Positions 19,584-29,184 are shown, numbered from the stretch's first letter. The stretch: DNA of 64,000 nucleotides from Flectobacillus major DSM 103 (GCF_000427405.1 NZ_KE386491.1:62001-126000); one strand, 5' to 3'. The notes: a model not told the origin generated them from the letters alone. Numbers and translations are program-made.

Positions 19584-20270
19584 ATGCGAATAGATATTAT
19601 TTCGGTTGTTCCTAAATTAATGGAAAGCTTCTTTGCTCATTCTATTATCAAAAGAGGTGCTGAGGCTGGGCATGTTGAGGTAGTTTTGCATGATTTACGA
19701 GATTATTCATTGAGTAAACAACGTCAGGTTGATGATTATGCTTTTGGGGGGGGGGCTGGTATGGTTATGAGTATCGAGCCAATTGCAAGATGTATCCGCC
19801 ATTTGCAAAGTGAAAGAACTTACGACGAAGTTATTTATATGACTCCCGATGGCGAAACCTTTAACCAAAAAATAGCAAATACGCTTTCTCTCAAGGGTAA
19901 TTTGATATTTTTGTGTGGACATTATAAAGGAGTAGATCAGCGAGTAAGAGACCTCTTTATTACCAAAGAAATTTCTATTGGTGATTATGTACTTTCTGGA
20001 GGTGAGCTGGCTGCGGCTGTATGTGCCGATGCCATTATAAGGTTGGTACCAGGGGTACTAAACGATGAGACTTCGGCCTTGACCGACTCTTTTCAGGACA
20101 ACCTGCTTGCTCCACCTGTGTATACTCGTCCTGCCGAGTTTGAGAACGTAAAAGTCCCTGAGATTTTACTCTCTGGGCATGAAGCAAAAATAAATGATTG
20201 GCGTTTTGAGCAGTCAATTGCTCGTACCAAAGAACGCAGACCCGATTTGTTAAAAAACTCAGGTTTTTAA
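19584..20270 (+). CDS. trmD: tRNA (guanine-N1-)-methyltransferase TrmD
   Basis: A 228-aa SPOUT methyltransferase that makes m1G37 in tRNA from S-adenosylmethionine and prevents +1 frameshifting. It has [13 protein letters not shown] at the start, the [13 protein letters not shown] loop, and the trefoil-knot SAM pocket [15 protein letters not shown] and [12 protein letters not shown]. The conserved GGG of the [11 protein letters not shown] motif is encoded by a run of ten G (19746-19755), a slippage-prone tract inside an essential gene. The frame is intact as read. rplS, which usually follows, is not here. Confidence 0.95.
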   Translation: MRIDIISVVPKLMESFFAHSIIKRGAEAGHVEVVLHDLRDYSLSKQRQVDDYAFGGGAGMVMSIEPIARCIRHLQSERTYDEVIYMTPDGETFNQKIANTLSLKGNLIFLCGHYKGVDQRVRDLFITKEISIGDYVLSGGELAAAVCADAIIRLVPGVLNDETSALTDSFQDNLLAPPVYTRPAEFENVKVPEILLSGHEAKINDWRFEQSIARTKERRPDLLKNSGF

Positions 20271-20666
20271 AGAAAAACCTATAGATTTGTGATTTTTTAG
20301 TTATATTTACTTTTTAAGTATTTGTACTTAAAATTGTTTTGCTGATGACATATCTGTAAGCAATTCTGCAAGCAACTTGTTTTTTCTGTCAATAACAAAA
20401 AAACATAGTCATTAAAGAGCAGTGTGTTTGGGCGTAGATTTTTTATTAATAGATATTTTTATTTCATACTATTTTACTATATTGCATCAAAATAGTACTC
20501 GTTAGTAAGAAATTTTTAAAAGCTGACTTTTATCAGTGTTTTGTGTAGAAATATCATAGTTTTAAGATATAAAATATTAAAAATAAACAAAGTAAGGATT
20601 ATAATTCAGAAAGCTCGATGCTAGTAGTGTCGGGCTTTTTCGTTGATAAATGCCTAAGATGAGTTA
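20271..20666. other. AT-rich intergenic region with one hairpin
   Basis: No ORF is supported. At 20609-20642 a stem AAAGCTCGA / TCGGGCTTT (with G-U) and a following T tract form a plus-strand terminator 340 nt after trmD. It may end the rpsP-rimM-trmD transcript, or an unannotated short RNA in the region, for which I have no further evidence. Confidence 0.45.
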
Positions 20667-20927
20667 TTACTTTGTACAGAAGTATAAAATCGAAAAAATG
20701 ATATATATCACTAGATAGCTTCTGTAAAAATTTCGAGCCTTGAGATAAACCTGATTTTCTGGATACAGATTACCCAAAAGGCCATGTAATTCTTTAATGA
20801 AATAAGGTTTGATATTGATACTCCAATGATCGTCTTGATAAACAATTTTGCGGAACTTACTACGGTAAATTCCCATGGGAAAACCACAGAGCATCCAAAT
20901 CCAGAAGAGTACAGTATTGAGAGTCAT
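20667..20927 (-). CDS. small two-helix membrane protein, unknown
   Basis: An 86-aa protein from the ATG at 20927; a TTG nine codons upstream would extend it to 95 aa. A hydrophobic segment (TLNTVLFWIWMLCGFPMGIY) and a C-terminal one (YRSYLVIYIIFSILYF) flank about 45 polar residues, an arrangement expected of a real membrane protein rather than of a random frame. I do not recognise a family. It is isolated, on the minus strand. The start choice and the reality of the gene remain uncertain. Confidence 0.45.
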   Translation of the reverse strand: MTLNTVLFWIWMLCGFPMGIYRSKFRKIVYQDDHWSINIKPYFIKELHGLLGNLYPENQVYLKARNFYRSYLVIYIIFSILYFCTK

Positions 20928-21063
20928 AAAGAGAAGGTATATATGTTTTAACAAAAAACTATAATTCCGATAGGATTGTTTTTGAAAATAGATAATATAG
21001 AATGAATCTTGTTTAAAGTGTTGTAAATCAGGACTTTTTCGTGATAAGACTAGTTTTTCAAAT

Positions 21064-21100
21064 AAAAAGGGAACTACAGTTTTAATGTAGTTCCCTTTTA
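21064..21100. terminator. bidirectional terminator downstream of the PPC-like gene
   Basis: A 14-bp stem, AAAAGGGAACTACA pairing with TGTAGTTCCCTTTT, with A and T tracts on both sides, 27 nt past the stop of the minus-strand 21127-22080 gene. Confidence 0.85.
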
Positions 21101-21126
21101 TTTGAGTTTTTCGCTAATAATTATTT

Positions 21127-22080
21127 TTAGTTGAGTGTAAAAACCAACTGCCATAATTTCTTCTTTTTCTTTTTATCTTCCACCGAGCTAATATTTATCG
21201 TAAGGATATCTTGGTCGGTAGATGCACTGAAATATTGGTCAGTAGCAGGTTGTTCTAGCCAGCTACGAGTGAGTACCTGTAGCTGTTTTTTTAGCGTAGA
21301 GAAATAGGCTTTGGTATCATCTTCACTTTCTGATTCAAAAACCACAGATTTGTAATTAGCTGTTTGACCGCCATTATCTACGATAATAATAGCAGGTTTG
21401 CCTTTTATAATTTCAGCTTTAGCATTGTAGCGTTCTTGCCCAGCGGCTTTATCTACAGCCTTATCTTTTTTATCCTTTTTCTGTTTTTCGCCAAGAATAT
21501 CTTTGAAATTATTCTTTTTGGAGGCCAAAAGATTCTTGAAATTTTGCGTTAACTCAGGGTCTACCTGCGACTCGATGGCACTGGTCGTATAGATGGTTTT
21601 TTTGATGCTGTATTTGCCTAGTTGCCCTGCGTCCATTGAAGTAGCCAATAAAGTATAAGTACCAGTAGTAGGTGCTTTAAAGTGAAATTTATTGTAGCTA
21701 TTTCCAGTAAATGGGTTTGAGTCGTAGCTAAACTCGGTTTTTTGTTGTTTGTTGGGACTTTTGAGTCCCAGCATAACCCTAAAGTTGGCAGAGCTATGTT
21801 CAATAGTCATTTCCTCGCCAGCGTGCAGGGTTATTTTATAAGAATCATAATACCTTTTTAGACCATCTTGGTTTGAGGATAAGTCTTTTGTACTAAGGCT
21901 TGCTTCTACGTGGTCCTCTACTTGTTGAATCGTATTTTTTATTTGATTTTTATTGAGGAGTTCTGTTGAATCGGCACTAATGGTTTTGCTAGGAACAGCT
22001 TTTTTGGTTGGTTTCTTTTTCTGTGCAAAAGTGGTTAACGATAGTAAAATTAATCCACTAAGGAAGAGTACTTTTTTCAT
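21127..22080 (-). CDS. exported protein with pre-peptidase C-terminal-like domain
   Basis: A 317-aa protein with a clear signal peptide (MKKVLFLSGLILLSLTTFAQ) and a lysine-rich linker. Residues about 75-165 resemble a PPC (bacterial pre-peptidase C-terminal) beta-sandwich: YDSYKITLHAGEEMTIEHSS and APTTGTYTLLATSMDAGQLG follow the family pattern. The C-terminal half has a low-complexity KKDKKDKAVDKAA stretch and no recognised motif. Such domains usually assist secretion or binding, but no protease is attached here. It is monocistronic with its own terminator. The function is unknown. Confidence 0.6.
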   Translation of the reverse strand: MKKVLFLSGLILLSLTTFAQKKKPTKKAVPSKTISADSTELLNKNQIKNTIQQVEDHVEASLSTKDLSSNQDGLKRYYDSYKITLHAGEEMTIEHSSANFRVMLGLKSPNKQQKTEFSYDSNPFTGNSYNKFHFKAPTTGTYTLLATSMDAGQLGKYSIKKTIYTTSAIESQVDPELTQNFKNLLASKKNNFKDILGEKQKKDKKDKAVDKAAGQERYNAKAEIIKGKPAIIIVDNGGQTANYKSVVFESESEDDTKAYFSTLKKQLQVLTRSWLEQPATDQYFSASTDQDILTINISSVEDKKKKKKLWQLVFTLN

Positions 22081-22230
22081 TATATATTTTTTAATGGTTT
22101 TGAAGTGTGCAAATAGCTACATTCTGAAGAAAGAAACAACAAAATAAAAGATGATTTTGTGAGTGGTCAACTCGTTTGTATGGCGGGGAGATTTGCTGTA
22201 AATAGCTATTTTTTTGATTTTCAGGGTCTT

Positions 22231-22272
22231 AAAAGCATTTTCAGGCTAATGTATAGCCTGAAAATGAGCTTT
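22231..22272 (-). terminator. terminator of the trehalase operon
   Basis: Perfect 13-bp arms CATTTTCAGGCTA / TAGCCTGAAAATG around a 5-nt loop, flanked by AAAAG and CTTTT, six bases past the trehalase stop at 22278. Confidence 0.85.
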
Positions 22273-22277
22273 TGTGC

Positions 22278-23780
22278 TTATTCGGTTAGTAATCGAAGGA
22301 GTACGCCATTGCTCCAGCCAAATCCATCTTGGTTGGGGTATTCGCCGCCGCCACCTAATAAATCAGGGTCAACAACATTGTATTTTTCTGTCATTTTGCC
22401 TGTGTTTTGGTATACTTTTTCATTGGTGGCAATCCAACGTTCTTGAATATTAGTAGCAAGTGCAATATATTGATATTTCCTTAGCCCCTGATAACTTATC
22501 CAGTGTAAAGGAGCCCAGCCATTAGGTGAATCCCATTGCTGACCTGTTTGCAGGGTTGTTGTAATAAGGCCCCCTTTTTTCAAAAAATCAGTGGCAATAC
22601 GCTCAGCTACTAATTTTGCTTGTGTTGGACTAGCAATTTCAAAGAATAACGGAAATACACCTGCCAAAGAAAAAACAGAGGTAGGGGTTTGTTGAATAAA
22701 GTTGTAATCAAAAAAGAATCCTTGTGAGTCGTTCCAACAGATAGCCAAAATAGCTTTTTGTCGAATATGGGCTTTTTGTAGATACTTCTCGTGCTGTTCT
22801 ATGTCGCCTAGTTGCTGATAAATACTGGCTAATGTTTTTTCAATATGAAAAAGTAAGCAGTTTAAATCAACAGGAATAATATCGGTGGTAATAATACTTT
22901 GAAGATTCTGAGTATCGGCTAGCCATCTACTACTAAAATCCCAACCCGACTCTGCGGCGGCTCTTAGGTTTCTAAAAACAGACTTAGCGTCGTTATTAGA
23001 AAGATGTGCTATTTCCAAATCTTCTTTAAAGGCTTCGGGGCGGGGTGTATCTAGTTTGTCCCAATAACGATTAAGTACCACTCCATTGGGCAAGCGAACT
23101 ACCCTTCTATAGCTTGGGGTTTCTTCAGAAAGTTGCTCAGCACCATCCATCCAGAAATGATATTCTTTTTCGATATATGGCAAGTACTTTTCTATGGCTT
23201 TATGGCCGCCTATTCCCTCTTGAAGGAGCTGTACCATCAGGGTGAAAAAGGGCGGCTGCGAACGGCTTTTATAATAAGTACGATTGCCATTAGGGATATG
23301 CCCTATGGTTTTAATCAAATAGGCGAAGTTTTCGACCATTGATTCAATCAAATCATACCTACGACTAACCTGTAGCCCTAGCATCGTAAAATACGAATCC
23401 CAATAATATATTTCCTGAAAACGACCACCAGGTACAATGTAAGGATAAGGCAATGGAATCAACGAACCCCTCGACTGGTCTGGCTGGCGTGTGAGTACAT
23501 TCCAAAGCCCATCAATATGCTCGTCGATGGGCTTAGACGCATCACTGGTGTACTCAGGTAAATCTATCGTAGTTAGGTGAAAAAAGTCATCGACAAAAGA
23601 TTCTAGCTTAAAATCTTCAAGATTTTTTTGTTGAAGATAAGCATCTATAATAACCTCTTTTTCAAATTTGGGAATACAGTCATTGAAAGTTTTAGAATCG
23701 GGAAAAATATTGCTTAATTGGATTGCCTCAAATAATTCTCCAAATTCAGTGAGTTCAAAATTGTTTTCATGTAGATTCAT
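22278..23780 (-). CDS. treF: trehalase, GH37 family, cytoplasmic
   Basis: A 500-aa protein from the ATG at 23780; a longer start at 23822 would overlap the transporter gene. It hydrolyses trehalose to two glucose molecules. Both GH37 signatures are present: PGGRFQEIYYWDSYF (signature 1) and QQWDSPNGWAPLHW (signature 2), with GNRTYYKSRSQPP between them and the glycine-rich GGGGEYPNQDGFGWSNG near the end. No signal peptide is seen, so cytoplasmic TreF is more likely than periplasmic TreA. The gene follows the MFS transporter gene by 28 bp, in one operon that would import and cleave trehalose. Confidence 0.9.
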   Translation of the reverse strand: MNLHENNFELTEFGELFEAIQLSNIFPDSKTFNDCIPKFEKEVIIDAYLQQKNLEDFKLESFVDDFFHLTTIDLPEYTSDASKPIDEHIDGLWNVLTRQPDQSRGSLIPLPYPYIVPGGRFQEIYYWDSYFTMLGLQVSRRYDLIESMVENFAYLIKTIGHIPNGNRTYYKSRSQPPFFTLMVQLLQEGIGGHKAIEKYLPYIEKEYHFWMDGAEQLSEETPSYRRVVRLPNGVVLNRYWDKLDTPRPEAFKEDLEIAHLSNNDAKSVFRNLRAAAESGWDFSSRWLADTQNLQSIITTDIIPVDLNCLLFHIEKTLASIYQQLGDIEQHEKYLQKAHIRQKAILAICWNDSQGFFFDYNFIQQTPTSVFSLAGVFPLFFEIASPTQAKLVAERIATDFLKKGGLITTTLQTGQQWDSPNGWAPLHWISYQGLRKYQYIALATNIQERWIATNEKVYQNTGKMTEKYNVVDPDLLGGGGEYPNQDGFGWSNGVLLRLLTE

Positions 23781-23808
23781 TTTAATAAGGGCTGTTTTCA
23801 AAAAATGG

Positions 23809-25074
23809 TTAATGACCACCACCTCCAGTTTGAAAAGTCACAGAATCATTAGTGTACTTTTTCTGTAACTGCCGGAAGTAGAATAGTAGCCCAACGAGCA
23901 GTGTCATTGGTAGAAGCGAGAAATAAAATGCCGTTTGGCCTCCATACGCTTCAAATATATGTCCTGTAATAATTGAGCCAGTAGTACCTCCCAAAGCTGA
24001 AAAAATAACAATTAAACCCGACATCATACCGTGTTGTTTTTGGGGCAAAGCACTCAAAATGATAGAGTTGATGGCTGGGTAAATAGGAGCAATCAAAAAA
24101 CCAATGAGAGGGAACATAAACGCTACAATAGGAGCATCAACCCACCCTTTGATTGGGCCTGTACCTAGATTTTGAGCAAGTGGAAGTGCTAAAATCACTA
24201 ATACCCCCGCTGTAATAATACAAGCCGATAATACCAACAACCATGGTAGTTTACGTAATAATAAACCCGCAATAAACCTTCCTAAAGCTGTTGATGCTGC
24301 CAGAATACTGGCCATTTGTACGCTGAGGGTGGCTGGCAGATGTAATACCTTGCTGTTGAAAGTTGGTAGCCAACTCATAATACTCTGCTCAATCAATACA
24401 TAAATGAACGCACTAGCTACAAACACAAGTACAATAGGTACTATTGCTAGCCTCAACATCTCGGCAAAAGACCCCGTTTCTGGCTCAGTACTAATAGCTG
24501 TTTGTGGTTCGGCAATTGGTGTGCTGTATAACAAAACGAAAGCTGTAAAAGCCATACCCGCCAACAAATAATATACTTTAGTCCAATTGTTTGAACTGAG
24601 ATTGCTATCGTCAATAAAGGCACTAAAAATAAAATAGCCTGTAAGAATCCCAACCATAAAAAAGGACTCTATGAAATTCATCAAACTGATATGTTCGCCC
24701 TCGCTTTTGGTAACTAAGCCAATAGTAGCATATACCGATACTTTGATAAGGGCAAAAGAAATACCTACGGTAGCAAACAAAACTTTGGTCATCCAAAAGG
24801 CATTCATAATAGGCATACCCAAGCAGGCAATGGTTACTAGCCCCAATGCTATAAGCATGGCATTTTTATAGCCAATTTTGGTAATATAAGAAGCCATAAT
24901 AAAGGACATAGCTGCAATACTGAGGTCTTTGAAGGCTTCTAAAACACCTGCCGAGGATTCTGAAATATGGTAGGTAGATTGAACTTGTAATATCACTGTG
25001 CCGACGCTATTAAGAAGCATCGCAAACAGGAAATAATTGATAAATAGAGAGAGTTTTATTCGCCAAAAATTCAT
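23809..25074 (-). CDS. MFS transporter, probably for trehalose or a related sugar
   Basis: A 421-aa protein with twelve predicted membrane segments. It has the usual MFS layout of 6+6 helices with a central loop near residues 195-210 (EPQTAISTEPETGSF), ending in a short cytoplasmic tail with FQTGGGGH. It lies directly upstream of the trehalase gene (28 bp), so sugar uptake is inferred from context, not from a substrate motif. The start ATG at 25074 begins a normal first helix (FINYFLFAMLLNSVGTVI). A hairpin lies in the leader. An AraC-type regulator is divergent. Confidence 0.8.
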   Translation of the reverse strand: MNFWRIKLSLFINYFLFAMLLNSVGTVILQVQSTYHISESSAGVLEAFKDLSIAAMSFIMASYITKIGYKNAMLIALGLVTIACLGMPIMNAFWMTKVLFATVGISFALIKVSVYATIGLVTKSEGEHISLMNFIESFFMVGILTGYFIFSAFIDDSNLSSNNWTKVYYLLAGMAFTAFVLLYSTPIAEPQTAISTEPETGSFAEMLRLAIVPIVLVFVASAFIYVLIEQSIMSWLPTFNSKVLHLPATLSVQMASILAASTALGRFIAGLLLRKLPWLLVLSACIITAGVLVILALPLAQNLGTGPIKGWVDAPIVAFMFPLIGFLIAPIYPAINSIILSALPQKQHGMMSGLIVIFSALGGTTGSIITGHIFEAYGGQTAFYFSLLPMTLLVGLLFYFRQLQKKYTNDSVTFQTGGGGH

Positions 25075-25103
25075 ATTACAAGATAATCATAGCGTGAGAG
25101 ATA

Positions 25104-25127
25104 AAAAGCGGAACTAAGTCCGCTTTT
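25104..25127 (-). terminator. terminator-like hairpin in the transporter/trehalase leader
   Basis: AAAAGCGGA pairs with TCCGCTTTT around ACTAAG. Read on the minus strand it ends in a T tract, 30 nt before the transporter ATG. A candidate -7 box (TAAATTTG, minus strand, 25161-25168) would put the hairpin inside the 5' leader, so it could act as an attenuator, or block read-through from upstream. Confidence 0.5.
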
Positions 25128-25300
25128 CTTTGAATTATTATATAAATGGTTAATGAAGTACAAATTTACACGAATAATTAGGCATTTGACTACTCTTTTA
25201 TTATTGTATATTAGTACTGTATTAATATTTTTACAAAAAAAAACCTCTATTTTAAAGTAATTATGTGCTATTTTAGAAAAGTAATGCTAGACTGAAAGAT

Positions 25301-26149
25301 ATGAAAACAGAATTTGAACGTATACAAGCCGACGAGGGAAGTTCTTTCAGGCTATTGTACCAAAAGGTAAAAGCAGAAGACTTTGCTTGGGATTACCATT
25401 ATCATCCCGAGTTAGAAATTGTTTGTGTATACAACGGTATTGGACGTAGGCATGTTGGTAATCATTTGAGTTATTATGAAGATGGCGATTTGGTATTGAT
25501 TGGCTCAAATATACCACATGGGGGCTTTGGCTTTGGAGCTTTGGGCGACCACGAAGAAATAGTGCTGCAGTTTATGTATAATTTTTTGGGTGATTCTTTT
25601 TTTTCAAAACCCGAAATGAGTCGTATTAAAAAACTTTTTGAGAGTGCTCAGCAGGGAATTCGGTTTTATGGACAAACGCAAATAATAGTAGCACAGCGGC
25701 TCAAACAAATCAAAGAGATGCCACATTTTGAAAGGATGCTAGCGTTGCTTCAAATGTTTCAGTATTTGGCCAATTCTACCGAATACGAGCTACTCAATAA
25801 AGTAAATACACGCTATGATTTTAGTATGCGAGACCAAATAAGGTTACGGAAAGTGTATCAGTATGTCGAACAAAATTTTACCAAAAAAATAGACATAGAA
25901 GAAGTAGCCGAGCTATCTAATTTGACTGTTCCTGCTTTTAGTAATTATTTCAAAAAAAATATCAACCAAACGTTTACCGATTTTGTGAATGAATATCGGA
26001 TAAATTATGCCTGTAAATTACTGATAGAAGGGAAAAGTGTTGCCGATACGTGTTTTGAAAGTGGGTTTAATAATGTTTCTTATTTTGGTCGAGTATTCAA
26101 AAAACTTAAAAAAGTACAACCATCACAGTTTACCTTCGACCGACTTTAG
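25301..26149 (+). CDS. AraC-family transcriptional regulator with cupin domain
   Basis: A 282-aa protein. Residues about 15-95 form an AraC-type cupin effector domain (WDYHYHPELEIVCVYNGIG, HVGNHLSYYEDGDLVLIG), and the last about 100 residues hold two helix-turn-helix motifs (IDIEEVAELSNLTVPAFSNYFKK and SVADTCFESGFNNVSYFGRVFKK), ending FTFDRL. The gene is divergent from the MFS-trehalase operon with 226 bp between, so it probably controls sugar uptake genes in response to a small ligand. Its 3' end overlaps the convergent serine hydrolase gene by 4 bp. Confidence 0.88.
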   Translation: MKTEFERIQADEGSSFRLLYQKVKAEDFAWDYHYHPELEIVCVYNGIGRRHVGNHLSYYEDGDLVLIGSNIPHGGFGFGALGDHEEIVLQFMYNFLGDSFFSKPEMSRIKKLFESAQQGIRFYGQTQIIVAQRLKQIKEMPHFERMLALLQMFQYLANSTEYELLNKVNTRYDFSMRDQIRLRKVYQYVEQNFTKKIDIEEVAELSNLTVPAFSNYFKKNINQTFTDFVNEYRINYACKLLIEGKSVADTCFESGFNNVSYFGRVFKKLKKVQPSQFTFDRL

Positions 26150-27243
26150 CGGGTAAAATCCAAGGCCGATTTGAAATCAAAGGAAGGTGTCCATAACTTA
26201 TTGGTTTTGAGAATATCTATTAATTTAGCCTCTATGCCATGATTATCAGCTAGATTGGTAAAATAGACAAAGGCAAATTGCTTGTCTGGTACAAAATATA
26301 CACCATTGCTAAAACCCGAAGTACTTCCTGAATGATATAGCTCTAGTCCATTTTGTGGAGTAATGGTATTGAACCAGCCCATACCATAACGCATTTTTGA
26401 GTCGTCAGTAATGGTATAATTAATTTGTTCGAGTTCTTTTTTTAGCTGAAACAAAGTACCTTGTTGAATAGCCTTGAGCCAGATTTGGTAATCATTGAGC
26501 GAGGTATAAATACAACCATCGCCTTTGGTAGCACTGGTAATACTTTGGTCGGCCAATACTACCTTTCCTGTGCTATCTTGGGCGTAGCCTAATGCTCGCA
26601 AAGGCATTTTACTAACAGGGTCGTACAAATAGGTATTTTTCATTTTGAGTGGCTGAAAAATATTTTGTTCAATAAATTCAGTATATGATAGCCCCGATAC
26701 TATTTCTACGATTTGTGCTAATATACAAAACCCCGAATTGCTGTATCTAAATTGTGAACCTGTTTCAAAATAAACCCTATTTTCGGTAGCTAATAAATTT
26801 ACAACGGCCTCGTCAAGAACCTGTGCTGTAAAGTTTTTGGGTATCAACTCTTCATAATCCAGAATACCTGAAGTATGGGTGAGGAGGTGGCGTATTTTGA
26901 TTTTTGACCCTACAGCTTGATTAAAAAGAGGGAAAAAACGCATCAAATTATCATCATAACTAAGTTTACCTTGGTTTTTTAGTATCATGATACAGGCCGC
27001 CGTAAATTGTTTTGATACCGAGGCCATTCTAAAATTAGTATATTGATTAATGGCAATATTGTTTTGGATATTGGCCTTACCTTGCCAATATTTATAAACA
27101 ACTTTACCATCGTTGATAAGCATGAATACGCCGCCAACTTCTTTGTTGACGAAATGTTTTTGGATGGTAATATCTAGGTCTTTTGAGAGATTTTGTGCAA
27201 TACTACCAAAAGATAGGAGCAGTAAACATAAAATTATACGCAT
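26146..27243 (-). CDS. beta-lactamase-family serine hydrolase (class C-like), exported
   Basis: A 365-aa protein with signal peptide (MRIILCLLLLSFGSIAQ). The S-x-x-K nucleophile motif is S75-V-S-K78 in FRMASVSKQF, the Y-S-N motif is in RYSNSGFCILA, and HSGSTSGF stands for the third (K/H-S/T-G) motif. The family includes esterases, D-amino-peptidases and penicillin-binding-like hydrolases; the substrate is not indicated, and true beta-lactamase activity should not be assumed. It is downstream of a small gene with a gap of 4 bp, likely one operon. It is convergent with the AraC gene. Confidence 0.85.
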   Translation of the reverse strand: MRIILCLLLLSFGSIAQNLSKDLDITIQKHFVNKEVGGVFMLINDGKVVYKYWQGKANIQNNIAINQYTNFRMASVSKQFTAACIMILKNQGKLSYDDNLMRFFPLFNQAVGSKIKIRHLLTHTSGILDYEELIPKNFTAQVLDEAVVNLLATENRVYFETGSQFRYSNSGFCILAQIVEIVSGLSYTEFIEQNIFQPLKMKNTYLYDPVSKMPLRALGYAQDSTGKVVLADQSITSATKGDGCIYTSLNDYQIWLKAIQQGTLFQLKKELEQINYTITDDSKMRYGMGWFNTITPQNGLELYHSGSTSGFSNGVYFVPDKQFAFVYFTNLADNHGIEAKLIDILKTNKLWTPSFDFKSALDFTR

Positions 27244-27247
27244 AAAC

Positions 27248-27472
27248 TTATCGTTGTTGTTTGAGGTTTTTTAATAGTGTTTCACAATATTGTGCATCAG
27301 GAACAGGGATTTTAACCTCTCCTCGCATAATTTGGTAGAAATATTCATCAGATGTAATCCCAAGATGTAATTTATACATTTCTCTAAATCTATTCCTTTT
27401 TCTTCTTGAGCCTTGCCCTGCAATACTTTTCCAAAGCTTGGTAATATGAAAGGGCATAAAATTATGTTCCAT
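27248..27472 (-). CDS. small basic protein, unknown
   Basis: A 74-aa protein from the ATG at 27472; the frame begins six codons earlier at a TTG. It is basic and apparently helical (WKSIAGQGSRRKRNRFREMY, then FYQIMRGEVKIPVPDAQY, LLKNLKQQR at the end). I do not recognise a family. It lies 4 bp upstream of the serine hydrolase on the same strand, which supports a real gene co-transcribed with it. The basic stretch might bind nucleic acid; that is a guess. Confidence 0.55.
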   Translation of the reverse strand: MEHNFMPFHITKLWKSIAGQGSRRKRNRFREMYKLHLGITSDEYFYQIMRGEVKIPVPDAQYCETLLKNLKQQR

Positions 27473-27695
27473 TGTATGTTGTTTTGGCAAAATTAAGCCA
27501 TCTTGGTTAAGAATTGATATATTTAAAGTAAATATCTAAAAATTAGTATTTTACAAAAATAGTTTATTAGAATAATACAATTGTGATAGCCTGACAGAAG
27601 AGAGTGAATAATATGATTAATATCATTTAGTGTAGAAATAAAATACCAGAACTTGCATCAGAGATTAAATCTATCCCAATAAAATTATATTTATC

Positions 27696-28976
27696 ATGTC
27701 TATAACTTCCGCAGAAGAAGCCCTAAAAGTAATCAAATCGGGCGATAAAATCTATATACATAGTGTGTCGGCAGCACCACTTCATTTATTAGAAAACTTA
27801 GTAAAAAGGGCAGATTCGCTTCGCAATGTCGAATTGTATCACCTACATACCGAAGGCGACGCTCCTTATACTCGTGCCGAATATGCGGGTGTTTTTCATA
27901 CCAATGCGTTTTTTATTGGCAAAAATGTACGAAATGCGATTGCCGAGGGGCGAGGCAGTTATATTCCTATTTTTTTGTCTGAAATTCCTCGCTTATTTCG
28001 CCACAAAATCATACCGCTCAATGTTGCCCTTATATCGGTTTCTGTACCTGATAAAAGCGGCTTTTGTTCATTAGGAACATCAGTAGACGCTACCTTGGCG
28101 GCTATTGAATGTGCCGATATCGTGATTGCACAAGTGAATAAATTTGTGCCTAGAACGCTTGGCGATAGTCAAATCCATGTTAGTCGTATCAATTATCTTG
28201 TGCCTTTTGATGCTCCTTTGCATGAAGTTTCGTGGGGGCAGCCCTCTGTGATTGAGCAGCAAATTGGCGAAAATGTAGCCTCTTTGGTCGACAACGGAGC
28301 TACTTTACAAATGGGTATTGGGAGTATTCCAAATGCTGTATTGTCGGCTCTCACCAATCACAAAGATTTGGGTATTCATACCGAAATGTTTTCAGATGGT
28401 ATTATTCCATTAGTAGAAAAAGGTGTTATTACTGGTAAATACAAGAAAAAACATCAAGGAAAAATTGTGGCTACCTTTTTGTGTGGAACACAACGGCTGT
28501 ACGACTTTGTCGACGATAACCCGCTGGTAAATATGCTGGGTGTCGATTATGTCAATGATACTGCTATAATTCGCCAAAACCCTAAAGTTACGGCTATCAA
28601 TAGTGCTATCGAAATAGATGTTACAGGGCAAGTATGTGCCGATAGTATTGGGTATCAGATGTATTCGGGTGTGGGTGGACAAATGGATTTTATGCGAGGT
28701 GCTGGACTTTCAGAAGGAGGGAAACCCATTATAGCGTTGGCTTCGACAACCAAAAATGGCCAATCAAAAATTGTAACGCATTTGCAAGAAGGGGCTGGGG
28801 TAGTTACTACACGGGCTCATGTACATTATGTGGTTACAGAGTATGGGGTGGCGTATTTGTATGGAAAAACATTGGTAGAAAGAGCCAAAGAGCTTATCAA
28901 GGTGGCTCATCCTGCACATCAAGAGCGATTAGAAAAAGAAGCTTTTGAGCGGTTCAAGCATCAATTTAGTAACTAA
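27696..28976 (+). CDS. acetyl-CoA hydrolase/transferase family protein
   Basis: A 426-aa class I CoA-transferase of the 4-hydroxybutyrate CoA-transferase/Cat type, acting in the cytoplasm on acyl-CoA and carboxylates. Motifs: QMGIGSIPNAVLSAL, then HTEMFSDGIIPLVEKG with the catalytic glutamate E230, and the C-terminal GGQMDFMRGAGLSEGGKPI and VVTEYGVAYLYGKTLVERA. Length is normal. It is monocistronic. A propionyl/acetyl-CoA:acceptor role is likely, but the exact substrate is undefined. Confidence 0.88.
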   Translation: MSITSAEEALKVIKSGDKIYIHSVSAAPLHLLENLVKRADSLRNVELYHLHTEGDAPYTRAEYAGVFHTNAFFIGKNVRNAIAEGRGSYIPIFLSEIPRLFRHKIIPLNVALISVSVPDKSGFCSLGTSVDATLAAIECADIVIAQVNKFVPRTLGDSQIHVSRINYLVPFDAPLHEVSWGQPSVIEQQIGENVASLVDNGATLQMGIGSIPNAVLSALTNHKDLGIHTEMFSDGIIPLVEKGVITGKYKKKHQGKIVATFLCGTQRLYDFVDDNPLVNMLGVDYVNDTAIIRQNPKVTAINSAIEIDVTGQVCADSIGYQMYSGVGGQMDFMRGAGLSEGGKPIIALASTTKNGQSKIVTHLQEGAGVVTTRAHVHYVVTEYGVAYLYGKTLVERAKELIKVAHPAHQERLEKEAFERFKHQFSN

Positions 28977-29138
28977 TGAGTAGGCTGAATTTAAAATATG
29001 AGTTATCTCAAATTTAGAGAATGATGAATGAGTGATTATTGTTTAATATGGTTTTCACCAGTAGAGGTGCAAGCTTTGCGTCAAAAGCTGAGTCATTCTG
29101 AAATGTAAGATGAAACATAAATCATCCCGAATTTTTAG

Positions 29139-29184
29139 ATCAAACAAGGCGGCCGAAAAACTAATCTCGGCCGCCTTGTTTGAT
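29139..29184. terminator. bidirectional terminator between convergent genes
   Basis: A perfect 18-bp stem (29139-29156 with 29167-29184) of high GC content and a 10-nt loop. It is itself surrounded by imperfect 22-bp inverted repeats at 29112-29133 and 29235-29256 (19 of 22 pair by hand count). It lies between the CoA-transferase gene and the PmoA-family gene. Confidence 0.8.

Noticed and set aside
26146-27243. Antibiotic-resistance beta-lactamase
   Set aside because: Motifs show only the broad serine hydrolase family; nothing indicates beta-lactam hydrolysis.
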